From Anaerococcus vaginimassiliensis (lineage in GTDB: Bacteria; Bacillota; Clostridia; Tissierellales; Peptoniphilaceae), in NCBI RefSeq assembly GCF_900626155.1, contig NZ_LR130844.1, positions 992,277 through 1,056,276 of the forward strand: a stretch of DNA of 64,000 nucleotides, written 5' to 3'. The notes beneath the pieces are model-generated. The model saw only the letters and a list, made by a program, of their open reading frames with translations, did not search any database and had not been told where the DNA came from. Below are positions 17,316 through 24,467 of the stretch, piece after piece (the first letter of the stretch is position 1; every line of letters starts with the position of its first letter). Position numbers and translations under genes: made by a program.

Positions 17316-17966
17316 TTGGAAAATAGTGTGATAATGAATAATGGATTTAATCCTAAATTAATAAAGAATGTGGATTTAGTTGGTAAGTACGATATGCCCT
17401 TAATACGCAATGAAGAAATAGGCAAATGTAAAAAGTTCATACCTTTTGATAAAAGAAAAGTATATGGTAATGAGAATGTAGTTGTTCACTTTTATCTTTA
17501 TGATAGGTCGTTTAAGCAGATAATAAATAAACCAGAAAAATACAAAAATGAGCTTATGAGGTTTAAAGCAGTCGTTAGCCCAGACTTTTCTATTTGTTAT
17601 GATATGCCTATTACCAGACAAATCTATAGCACATATATGAATAGGGTTTTAGGAGCTTACTATCAGAATCATGGCATAAAAGTAATACCAAATGTAAGAT
17701 AGGGAGATTCAAGAAGCTATAAATTTTGTTTTGAAGGTTTAGAGAAAAATGGAACTTATGCTATTGGGTCTTATGTACAAATTAAAAAGAAAGAAAATAG
17801 ATGCTACTTTGAAAAAGGTCTAGAAGAATTTTTCAAAAGACTAAACCCTAAAAAAGTTTATGTATATGGATCAATGCCAGAAAGTATATTTGGGAAATAT
17901 AAAAAATATTCTAAATTAATTTCCATAGAACTATATATTTCAATAATCCATAGAGGCGTCATATAA
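17316..17966 (+). pseudogene. DUF4417-family protein, broken by one nonsense mutation
   Basis: TTG start after AGGAGG. The first 128 residues (NGFNPKLIKNVDLVGKYDMP; IPFDKRKVYGNENVVVHFYLYDR; VVSPDFSICYDMP) and the sequence after the TAG at 17,700 (GDSRSYKFCFEGL; YFEKGLEEFFKRLNPKKVYVYG) are in one frame to the TAA at 17,964, 216 codons in all. The stop replaces the tryptophan expected in PNVR-W-GDSRSY (TGG to TAG). DUF4417 proteins are common on phages and integrative elements and have no known activity. A suppressed or partly active product is possible but unlikely. Confidence 0.7.
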
Positions 17967-17981
17967 TGGGAGCAGGTAATA

Positions 17982-18374
17982 GTGGTTTATAAAAAAACAA
18001 ATGGAGCATTAAAGCTAGAGCACCTAATGGAGGAGTTGAGACAAAAAGGGGTAAAATTTACAGAAGATGATGTTGTAATGGTGGCCAAAACCCAGACTGA
18101 TGATCTTGCTTGGCTTGAAAAAGGCAATGAGACTGCTGGACTTGAGCATATTATGAATAAACATTGTGATCAATTTCTTCAGAAGGGTATTACAGCAGAA
18201 AGCATGCCTAACTTTTTAAAAACAGCTATAGAAAATGGAAGAATAGTAGGAAATCAAGGAAAATTTTATAGCCAGCCGAGAGTGATATATGAAGTTAATT
18301 ACAATGGAGAGATGATAAAGGTGGCCATTACTATTAGTGATAATGGCTATATAGTTGGTGCAAACCCTAAATAG
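17982..18374 (+). CDS. orphan toxin-type nuclease domain (BECR-fold-like), C-terminal module
   Basis: 130 residues from a GTG. The motifs TDDLAWLEKGNETAGLEHIM, HCDQFLQKGI, then FLKTAIENGRIVG and VAITISDNGYIVGANPK resemble the C-terminal nuclease domains carried by phage head proteins and polymorphic toxins (barnase/EndoU/colicin/RelE-like fold). Just upstream another frame reads MGAGNSGL, the kind of linker that precedes such domains, and joins this frame by a one-base shift in an A run. So this is probably the severed tip of a larger toxin or phage protein rather than a complete gene. Whether it is expressed alone is uncertain. It is followed by a likely immunity gene. Confidence 0.55.
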   Translation: MVYKKTNGALKLEHLMEELRQKGVKFTEDDVVMVAKTQTDDLAWLEKGNETAGLEHIMNKHCDQFLQKGITAESMPNFLKTAIENGRIVGNQGKFYSQPRVIYEVNYNGEMIKVAITISDNGYIVGANPK

Positions 18375-18387
18375 AAAGGATGATTAT

Positions 18388-18699
18388 ATGAAAACAATTA
18401 GTGTAGGATTAGAATGGGGATCTTACCCTTTTCAAGAATTAGACAATAACGGATTTGTTGTAGATGATATAAGTGCTGAAGAATTAGGTATGGATAGTGA
18501 ATTTTGTGATAAAATTCAAAAATTACAAAATATGTATGATGATTTATTTGTAAATAATGAGAAAGAATTTTCTTATATAGGCAATGAAAAACCAGAAGAA
18601 GTAAAAAAGATAAAAAATATATATTTAGATCTAGTTGATGAATTGTTAGGTAAGCTAAATAACAAATTCAATTTTAAAATATTAGACTTAGATATTTAG
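18388..18699 (+). CDS. candidate immunity protein for the adjacent toxin domain
   Basis: 103 residues, strongly acidic, no membrane segment (KTISVGLEWGSYPFQELDNN at the start, LDLVDELLGKLNNKFNFKIL at the end). I set the start at the ATG at 18,388, 8 bases after AAAGGA; an earlier frame opening at 18,355 overlaps the toxin gene. The small size, acidity, position 13 bp after a nuclease-like toxin domain, and shared terminator are how cognate immunity proteins look. I do not recognise a specific immunity family, so the role is inferred from context. Confidence 0.5.
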   Translation: MKTISVGLEWGSYPFQELDNNGFVVDDISAEELGMDSEFCDKIQKLQNMYDDLFVNNEKEFSYIGNEKPEEVKKIKNIYLDLVDELLGKLNNKFNFKILDLDI

Positions 18700-18708
18700 A
18701 TGGAAAGT

Positions 18709-18745
18709 AGCCTGTGAGAGATGATTCTTGCAGGCTATATTTTAT
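18709..18745 (+). terminator. intrinsic terminator of the toxin/immunity pair
   Basis: AGCCTGTGAGA pairs with TCTTGCAGGCT (two mismatch/G-U positions) around a 6-base loop, followed by TATATTTTATAT, a weak T tract, 10 bp after the immunity stop. Confidence 0.6.
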
Positions 18746-18830
18746 ATATTTATAGGATAGATTAGTTGATTGTCACATTAATCTAAGCAATATATGAAAT
18801 TATTAGAGTCTATGGAAATTCAAACTAACA

Positions 18831-18868
18831 TCCCTTTTTGTTATATTAATACCGACAAGTGTGTTTAA
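18831..18868 (+). repeat. degenerate third copy of the hsdM promoter
   Basis: CCCTTTTTGTTATATTAATA followed by CCGACAAG and TGTGTTTA aligns with the promoter/RBS block before both hsdM fragments (CCTTTTTTGTTATAATTATA, CTAACAAG, GAG, TGTATATATGG), with a 3-base loss at the ribosome site. No hsdM coding sequence follows. Confidence 0.5.
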
Positions 18869-19060
18869 AATAATTTGAGAATGTTTGTTTCATAAGTTAC
18901 TACATCTACAGGATTTCCATTAGTGCCCCAGAGTTCAACTTCACAATAATAAAAATTAGGATAAAAACTTACGATAATACCAATAGTGGTTAGTGGATAT
19001 TCATATTTTTTTAACTAAAGTTTTGACTTTATCATATTCTTTAAATTTCTTTTTTAACAT
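18865..19060 (-). pseudogene. small immunity-like protein (DUF4926-like), frameshifted
   Basis: From an ATG at 19,060 leftwards: KKKFKEYDKVKTLVKK, then a run of seven A where dropping one base restores the frame YEYPLTTIGIIVSFYPNFYY, CEVELWGTNGNPVDVVTYET and a stop at 18,865. The pattern (short N-terminal YDxVK, G-TIG-IV, YEVEL...N-G-P-D-V-VT) resembles DUF4926-type small proteins often found among toxin immunity genes. The frameshift in the homopolymer makes it a pseudogene or slippage-dependent. Confidence 0.45.
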
Positions 19061-19064
19061 GATT

Positions 19065-19096
19065 GTGCGAATAAGCTAATTAAAACTTATTCGCAC
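19065..19096. promoter_or_regulatory. inverted repeat GTGCGAATAAG/CTTATTCGCAC
   Basis: A perfect 11-bp inverted repeat with a 10-base spacer (19,065-19,075 and 19,086-19,096). Its core TTATTCGC is shared with the operator-like array at 19,191-19,260. Confidence 0.6.
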
Positions 19097-19174
19097 GAAA
19101 TAATTTACGAGATTATTAAAATTGGGAAATGCCTAATTATAGCCAATTCTCCTGTGAAAAGAATAGTAAAATAA

Positions 19175-19260
19175 TAATCACACAGAATAATTTTACGCGA
19201 ATAACTATTCGCGTGATTATTCGCGTAAAATTTATTTGATTATTTTGTATTCTCGTAAAA
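19175..19260 (+). promoter_or_regulatory. multi-half-site operator upstream of the AlbA/Schlafen-type regulator
   Basis: A perfect 14-bp inverted repeat TTTTACGCGAATAA (19,191-19,204) / TTATTCGCGTAAAA (19,217-19,230) contains an inner palindrome GCGAATA-AC-TATTCGC. ATAATCAC (19,175) is the complement of GTGATTAT (19,213), and TTCTCGTAAAA (19,250) repeats one arm. The array ends about 28 bp before the start codon, overlapping where the promoter should be. It is most likely the autoregulatory site of the gene that follows. Confidence 0.65.
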
Positions 19261-19288
19261 TGAATATATAATATTAATAGAGGTATAT

Positions 19289-20542
19289 ATGAAAGAAACA
19301 TCAAATCTAGAATTAAAAGAAAAATTTAGCAAATCTTTTCTTAAAACTGTCAGTGCCTTTGCAAATTATGAAGGTGGAGAGATAATATTTGGAATAAATG
19401 ATGATGGCAAGGTAGTGGGATTAGAAAATCCTGATATCCTTGCTTTAAATATAGAAAATACTATAAATGATTCTATAAACCCAAATCCTACATATAGTCT
19501 AAAAATAAATGATAATTCAACTTTAACTTTGAAAGTAGAAGCAGGTAAGTACAAGCCATACTTTTATAATTCAAAAGCCTATATTAGACATGGGACATCG
19601 AGTATTGAAATGGACATTCTAGAGCTTCAAAGCCTCATATTAGAAAGTTCTAATAAATCGTATGATTCGCTAAAAAGTAATCAAAAAGAATTTACATTTG
19701 ATTATCTAGAAAAAGAACTAAAAAAAGAACTGAATATAAATGAATTAAATCTAGATATCCTAAAAACATTAGAGCTATACAGTAATGAATATGATTATTA
19801 TTCAATTGCTGGAGAATTATTTTCTGATACCAATGATATGGTTGGAATTGATATAGCTAGGTTTGGCGAAGATATCAATACCATACTTGAAAGAAAAAAT
19901 CTCAGTGGTCAATCAATTTTAAAACAGTTTGAAGATAGCCTAGCTATTTATAAAAGCAACTACCAATATGAAAAAATTGAAGGATCGAAACGCAACAAAT
20001 ATCAACAAATACCTGAAGATGCTTTTAGAGAAGCAGTTGCAAATGCCTTAGTTCATAGAAGATGGGATATTAAATCCAATATAAGAATTTCTATGTATGA
20101 TGATAGGATAGAAATATCCTCGCCTGGAGGGCTTCCAAAAACAATAACTGAAGAAGAGTATTTGAAAGGTGACCTATCTGTAATAAGAAATCCAATTATT
20201 GCAAATATATTCTTTAGATTAGATATTATCGAACAATTTGGTACTGGTATTAGAAGAATAATTGAATCCTACAAAAAATATTATACAAAACCAAAGTTTA
20301 ATATAAGCCAAAACTCTATTACAATAATACTTCCAGTAATTAAGAAGGTAGATTTAACCGATGAAGAAAACCAAATTTTATCATTAATAAGTAAAGGTAA
20401 TGATACCACGAAATCCATGGCAGAAATAAGCGGATATAGCAGGTCCAAAGTTCTCAATTTGCTAGATGAATTAATAAATAAAAACTTGATTGAAAAAATT
20501 GGTGGCGGAAGATCAACTAAATATAAGAAAGTCATAACTTGA
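19289..20542 (+). CDS. AlbA_2 (Schlafen-like) domain / HATPase-like transcriptional regulator
   Basis: 417 residues in three parts: an AlbA_2 putative DNA/RNA-binding domain (about 1-110: ELKEKFSKSFLKTVSAFANY, EGGEIIFGINDDGKVVGLEN), a divergent GHKL-ATPase-like region (about 230-345: AFREAVANALVHRRWD, ISSPGGLPKTIT, IRNPIIANIFFRLDIIEQFG, GTGIRRI), and a C-terminal winged helix (about 355-417). The N-terminus looks about 10-15 residues shorter than in relatives, so the start could lie upstream, but GAGG precedes this ATG. Members are often labelled RecG-like or ATP-binding regulators, and some sit in defence islands. The elaborate upstream palindromes support autoregulation. Confidence 0.8.
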   Translation: MKETSNLELKEKFSKSFLKTVSAFANYEGGEIIFGINDDGKVVGLENPDILALNIENTINDSINPNPTYSLKINDNSTLTLKVEAGKYKPYFYNSKAYIRHGTSSIEMDILELQSLILESSNKSYDSLKSNQKEFTFDYLEKELKKELNINELNLDILKTLELYSNEYDYYSIAGELFSDTNDMVGIDIARFGEDINTILERKNLSGQSILKQFEDSLAIYKSNYQYEKIEGSKRNKYQQIPEDAFREAVANALVHRRWDIKSNIRISMYDDRIEISSPGGLPKTITEEEYLKGDLSVIRNPIIANIFFRLDIIEQFGTGIRRIIESYKKYYTKPKFNISQNSITIILPVIKKVDLTDEENQILSLISKGNDTTKSMAEISGYSRSKVLNLLDELINKNLIEKIGGGRSTKYKKVIT

Positions 20543-20552
20543 GGAGAATACA

Positions 20553-20960
20553 ATGGGAAAAATTATCATAAAAGAACAAGTAATACCAGATATGGACAGT
20601 ATCATGAATTTATATAGTGACGTTTCTTGGACGGCCTACACATCTAATCCATCAAAACTAGAACAAGCTATAAGCAACTCCTTGAAAGTTTGGACAGCTT
20701 GGGATGATGATTTGCTAGTAGGTTTAGCGAGAGTTGTAGGTGATAGCTCGACAATTATTTATATTCAAGATATTTTAGTTTTAGAAGCATACCAAAAAAA
20801 AGGAATTGGAAGTCAATTTTTAAAAATAATTCTTGATCAGTATCAGGATATTCGACAAATTATTTTGCTGACAGATGACACTGATAAAACGATAAAGTTT
20901 TATGAGAAGAACGGATTTACAAAGGTTAGCAAATATAAGTCTGTGGCTTTTATGAAATAG
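20553..20960 (+). CDS. GNAT-family N-acetyltransferase
   Basis: 135 residues covering a single GNAT domain: the acetyl-CoA loop is in VLEAYQKKGIGSQFLKIIL (about 85-103; the Q/R-x-x-G-x-G/A pattern reads QKKGIG), and the C-terminal strand is IKFYEKNGFTKVSKYKSVAF. The substrate cannot be told. It starts 10 bp after the AlbA-type regulator with ribosome site GAGGAG and is probably co-transcribed. Short GNATs of this group are often annotated as acting on small amines or proteins. Confidence 0.8.
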   Translation: MGKIIIKEQVIPDMDSIMNLYSDVSWTAYTSNPSKLEQAISNSLKVWTAWDDDLLVGLARVVGDSSTIIYIQDILVLEAYQKKGIGSQFLKIILDQYQDIRQIILLTDDTDKTIKFYEKNGFTKVSKYKSVAFMK

Positions 20961-21051
20961 GGTTTGTTTTAAGTATTTTATCATTACAAAGCTAATAGCA
21001 AAGATATATTATGTTTTAGTACACACTGCATAAAAATAATAGGAGTATGAT

Positions 21052-21855
21052 ATGGATTTTCAAGAAATTTCAAAAATAGATGATGACTTAAAAAGAAATG
21101 AGGAGTTATATAAATTTTTTGATGAAGAAAAAAGACTTTTTAGTAAATCGGGGCAAGTTGAAAAGATTACAACATTAAAAGAAATTTATAGTCTTATAAA
21201 TCAAGATTCAAAAATTCTAGATGTTGGAGCAGGGACTGGAGTTTATACTATACCTTTAGCGGAAAAAGTAAATGAAGTTGTCGCTTACGAGCCTGCAACA
21301 AATAACTATAAACAATTAAAAGAAAAAATCAAAAATAATAAGTTTCATAATGTTACAGTTGAAAATAAAAGTTCACTAGACATGGATGAACTCAGGGATA
21401 AGTATTTCGACATTGTCCTGCTTTTTGGTCCTATGTATCACTTGTCTAAAAAAGAAGATAGAAAACAAACAATTCAAGAAGCGAAGCGTGTCCTTAAGGA
21501 TGGAGGTTATATCCTAGTCTCCTTTATAAACCATGACATGATTCCAATGACGGAAATGCTTTATGAATCAAATTATTTTGAAACAGAAGGATATAACCCT
21601 GGCACACAAAGACTTATTAATAGACCTTTTATATTCTTTACCTTGTCAGAATGTATTGAAATGCTTGAAATTGAAAACCTAAAAATCATTAGAAAAATTG
21701 CTTCTAGTGGATTTTCTGAATTGTTACAAAAACAGATTAATAATATGAGTGATCTATCTTATCAAAGATATATTGACTGGCACCTCGCTCATTGTGACAA
21801 AGAAGAATTATTAGGGGCAAGTAATCATTATCTATTTGTTTGTAAAACCAAGTAA
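21052..21855 (+). CDS. class I SAM-dependent methyltransferase
   Basis: 267 residues with motif I ILDVGAGTGVYTIPLA (about 55-70), an acidic residue at the end of strand 2 (VAYEPA), motif II DIVLLFGPMYHL and motif III LKDGGYILVSFI. The DIVLLFGPMYHL signature is common in a group of small-molecule methyltransferases (UbiE/COQ5-like) of Firmicutes whose substrates are unknown. RBS AGGAG. It stands 91 bp after the GNAT gene with its own likely promoter. It is intact, unlike the methyltransferase at 3,760. Confidence 0.8.
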   Translation: MDFQEISKIDDDLKRNEELYKFFDEEKRLFSKSGQVEKITTLKEIYSLINQDSKILDVGAGTGVYTIPLAEKVNEVVAYEPATNNYKQLKEKIKNNKFHNVTVENKSSLDMDELRDKYFDIVLLFGPMYHLSKKEDRKQTIQEAKRVLKDGGYILVSFINHDMIPMTEMLYESNYFETEGYNPGTQRLINRPFIFFTLSECIEMLEIENLKIIRKIASSGFSELLQKQINNMSDLSYQRYIDWHLAHCDKEELLGASNHYLFVCKTK

Positions 21856-21925
21856 AAATACTTAAAATGTTTGTTGTGGATCAGATTTATTAGTATAGAA
21901 GATAAAAAAATGGGAAGGTTTACGT

Positions 21926-22264
21926 ATGTATTTTGAAAAAGTTGTAATTAGTCTATTGCCCATATCAGGGCTGTTTTTATCTTTTTATTATGAATACAAA
22001 GCAAAGGGGGATATTGCTAAATATAGTGGGTTTAGAACAGCATTAAGTACAAAATCAAAACAAAACTGGAAGCATGCGCATAAGTATGCAGCTAAACTTT
22101 TGAGATTATATGCGATATCTTTTATGTTACTAAATATTATAATAACGTTTAGTAATTGTCTAAATATTAAAACTATTACAATTATAGTTATATTACAAAT
22201 GTTATTTTACTTCATCATTGGATACAAAGTTAATAAGGCTTTATCAAAAAAAGAAAATAGTTAG
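21926..22264 (+). CDS. SdpI-family membrane protein
   Basis: 112 residues with three membrane segments (about 5-22, 62-80, 84-102). The conserved segment GFRTALSTKSKQNWKHAHKYA between segments 1 and 2 is the hallmark of the SdpI/YhfL C-terminal domain. In Bacillus subtilis SdpI gives immunity to the killing factor SdpC, but most short homologues have no known peptide partner. RBS AAGG lies about 10 bases before the ATG. Confidence 0.7.
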   Translation: MYFEKVVISLLPISGLFLSFYYEYKAKGDIAKYSGFRTALSTKSKQNWKHAHKYAAKLLRLYAISFMLLNIIITFSNCLNIKTITIIVILQMLFYFIIGYKVNKALSKKENS

Positions 22265-22495
22265 AATTTATTAAAAATTGAAGGAAGAAACTTAGAAGAA
22301 TAATAGCTGGGTATCTTGGTGATGATATAAGCGTATATTAGAATGCTATGTAAGCTTTAAGATGATGTGACTGGTCATATTCTGCAACAGTATGGAGTGA
22401 AGCAGAAAACTTTAATAATTTATTAAAAAAATTAATCATCCAACTGGATTGTATGAAATGAGTATAAAAATCTCATAAATCAGCAAAATACAATG
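22265..22495. other. gene-free stretch
   Basis: About 230 bp, interrupted in all frames. A frame near 22,370-22,430 (DWSYSATVWSEAENFNNLLKKL) may be a former coding piece, but I recognise no family. Confidence 0.25.
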
Positions 22496-22556
22496 AAAAA
22501 GCTAAAAAATATAGGAAAAAGTGCCTAAGTTGCCCTATAGTTGCTAGCTTTTTTTG
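22496..22556 (+). terminator. two-stem intrinsic terminator
   Basis: Outer stem AAAAAGCTA (22,496-22,504) with TAGCTTTTT (22,545) and inner stem TATAGG with CCTATA, followed by a T run. It lies upstream of the XRE gene. Confidence 0.65.
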
Positions 22557-22590
22557 AAAAATTTCCTTACAATAGAAAAAAGGAGGTTTT

Positions 22591-23100
22591 ATGATTGGAG
22601 AAAAAATTAAAAATAAAAGAAAAGAATTGAACTTAACCCAGGAATATTTAGCAAAGGAATTAAATATTTCAAGACAAGCTGTATCAAAGTGGGAAAAAGG
22701 ACTTAGCGAACCATCTATGGATAATTTGCTTAAACTATCTGAAATATTCGGAGTTGATATAGACTATTTTAAAAAAGATAGTGATCAAGAAGAGAATAAG
22801 TCCCAAGCTTTAAGAATATTTTGGGATATTTTGTATGCAGCTATAGGACTGGTTTTCTATTTGATATATTACTTTGGCATAGTAGAGGGAGCCTTGAACA
22901 AAGATCCAAAACAAATGCCATTTTTAATACTAACAATTTTCCTAGTAATTTCAGTGATAGCTTTCCCACAAGCAGTGAAAAATATGGGAAACAAATTAGA
23001 AGATACAGATTATTTTACATTTTCAAAATTAATATTGCCTGTGGTTTTTATAATATCACCCTTTATAGTTTTTTATTACATTTTTAAGAAAGAAAGATAA
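22591..23100 (+). CDS. XRE-family regulator with membrane anchor
   Basis: 169 residues. The N-terminal helix-turn-helix (about 1-60: IKNKRKELNLTQEYLAKELN, ISRQAVSKWEKGLSEPS) is canonical. The C-terminal half holds three membrane segments (about 80-97, 110-127, 145-164). Such membrane-tethered Cro/CI-like regulators are frequent in Firmicutes and usually control adjacent transport or stress genes, but none is adjacent here. AAAGGAGG ribosome site. Confidence 0.8.
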   Translation: MIGEKIKNKRKELNLTQEYLAKELNISRQAVSKWEKGLSEPSMDNLLKLSEIFGVDIDYFKKDSDQEENKSQALRIFWDILYAAIGLVFYLIYYFGIVEGALNKDPKQMPFLILTIFLVISVIAFPQAVKNMGNKLEDTDYFTFSKLILPVVFIISPFIVFYYIFKKER

Positions 23101-23167
23101 AAAAACAATGGAAAAGTATACTATCTAAAAGTAGATTAATACTTATAATCAATTGTTAGTAGAACGG

Positions 23168-23332
23168 ATGTCAGATATACAGCAACCAATTAAAACAAGA
23201 TTATTAGATTTTATTGAAAAAAGTAGAGGAAGTCAATTCGTAATTCCCGTATACCAAAGAAATTACATTTTGATAGCTAATAAAAAGATCAAATAATGTT
23301 TAGATGATTTGAAAAGTGTTTTAAATGGATAA
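23168..23332 (+). pseudogene. DUF262/GmrSD-type restriction protein, N-terminal fragment
   Basis: The frame MSDIQQPIKTRLLDFIEK, then GSQFVIPVYQRNYIL is the start of the DUF262 (GmrS-like) domain of type IV modification-dependent restriction enzymes, where the family has PxYQRxYxW. It meets TAA at 23,294, continues in frame (CLDDLKSVLNG) to another TAA at 23,330, and then changes to unrelated sequence. Only about 55 of several hundred residues remain. Confidence 0.65.
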
Positions 23333-23338
23333 TTCTCA

Positions 23339-23620
23339 GTAATTGATGGTGAGAAAACAGGAGTAGACTTCTTAGATATATCAGGAGGAATGTGCCTATA
23401 CTTTTCCGATGATGACTACTCAGGATTCTTCGACTACCTATCAAAACCAATCTATGATGAGGTAGACATACCAGTAACCCTAACTGGTGGGATCAAAGCT
23501 GGCAAAGATATCGAAGATATCTTAAAGCGATATGCCTGCGACCAAGTAGGAGTAGGCGGGGCAGTATTTAAAGACTCTAATTGGATGGAAAATGAAGTAA
23601 AACCACTTATTGAAAATTGA
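23339..23620 (+). pseudogene. old-yellow-enzyme family NADH:flavin oxidoreductase, C-terminal fragment
   Basis: The frame GVDFLDISGGMCLYFSDDDY, then VTLTGGIKAGKDIEDILKRY and ACDQVGVGGAVFKDSNWM is the last third of the FMN-binding barrel, including the phosphate-binding GGI/GGA loops. It is fused directly to the end of the DUF262 fragment. The codon usage is that of a normal chromosomal gene. The N-terminal two-thirds are missing, so it is non-functional. Confidence 0.65.
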
Positions 23621-23638
23621 TTTGTAAATATAAAACTT

Positions 23639-23664
23639 ATAAGCCTAGCGATAGGCTTATTTCT
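23639..23664 (+). terminator. terminator-like hairpin after the oxidoreductase fragment
   Basis: ATAAGCCTA-GCGA-TAGGCTTAT forms a perfect 9-bp stem followed by a short TTCTTT tract. Confidence 0.65.
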
Positions 23665-23679
23665 TTGGCTGAAAATTGC

Positions 23680-24136
23680 CTTTTTTGTTATAATTATACT
23701 AACAAGGAGTGTATATATGGAAACCACTATTAATCTTTACCAAAAACTATGGCAGGCTTCTGATGATCTCAGGTCTCAGATGGATGCCAATGAATATAAG
23801 AACTATTTATTAGGAATAATTTTTTATAAATATTTATCAGATAAGATGCTTGATGAGTTTTCTAAGTTACTGGAAGTTGATGAGGCTGACCTTGAAACTA
23901 TCCAGCAAATCTATCAAGAAGAGATGCAAGGGGAAGATGCTGACCTTATTGTCGATGAGCTTAGGAATAAATTTTCCTTTGTAATATCCCCAGACCATAC
24001 CTTTACTCATTTTATAAAGCAAATCGAAGAAGGCACCTTCCAGCAAGATGACCTGGGCCAAGCCTTCAATGAAATCGAACGAGCTGATAAGGACTTCAAT
24101 GGCTTGTTTGAAGATATAGACCTCTACTCAAAAAGT
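23680..24136 (+). repeat. direct repeat: hsdM promoter and 5' end, copy 2
   Basis: Second copy of the segment at 16,242-16,698, including the identical block from CCTTTTTTGTTATAATTATA through the start codon. Homology ends at about codon 140, earlier than the truncation in copy 1. Confidence 0.85.
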
Positions 24137-24235
24137 CTAGCCAAGCAAACTGAGAAATTTAACCAGAAGTCAACGATATTCGTTAGGGCGACTCAAAAAC
24201 AACTCAATTTAATATCTAAAATAAGTATCATTTAA
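23717..24235 (+). pseudogene. hsdM: type I methyltransferase HsdM, truncated after ~140 residues (copy 2)
   Basis: Residues 1-139 match copy 1 (LYQKLWQASDDLRSQMDANE, FNEIERADKDFNGLFEDIDL), then the reading frame enters unrelated sequence (SLAKQTEKFNQKSTIFVRAT) and stops at 24,235. The methylase domain is absent. About 1.9 kb downstream, past the caspase gene, a methylase-domain fragment reappears (26,155) but from a different HsdM subfamily. The caspase gene therefore lies between two unlike hsdM pieces rather than inside one split gene. Confidence 0.85.
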
Positions 24236-24467
24236 AAACTTAGCCAGTGAAAATCTAGTAACCAATCTCAATTCCAGAATATTAATATTTTAAAAGGTTA
24301 ATTTTAATATTATATTAATAGAGGAAATTATATAGATAATTATGACAACAAATAGAAATAATGGTAATAGGTTTAAATCATATACCTGAAATAAGTTAGA
24401 TATTAAATTTAGTTAATAATTTATACTAAAATTTTCATAAAAACATAATTTTTTAATAGGAGGATTA

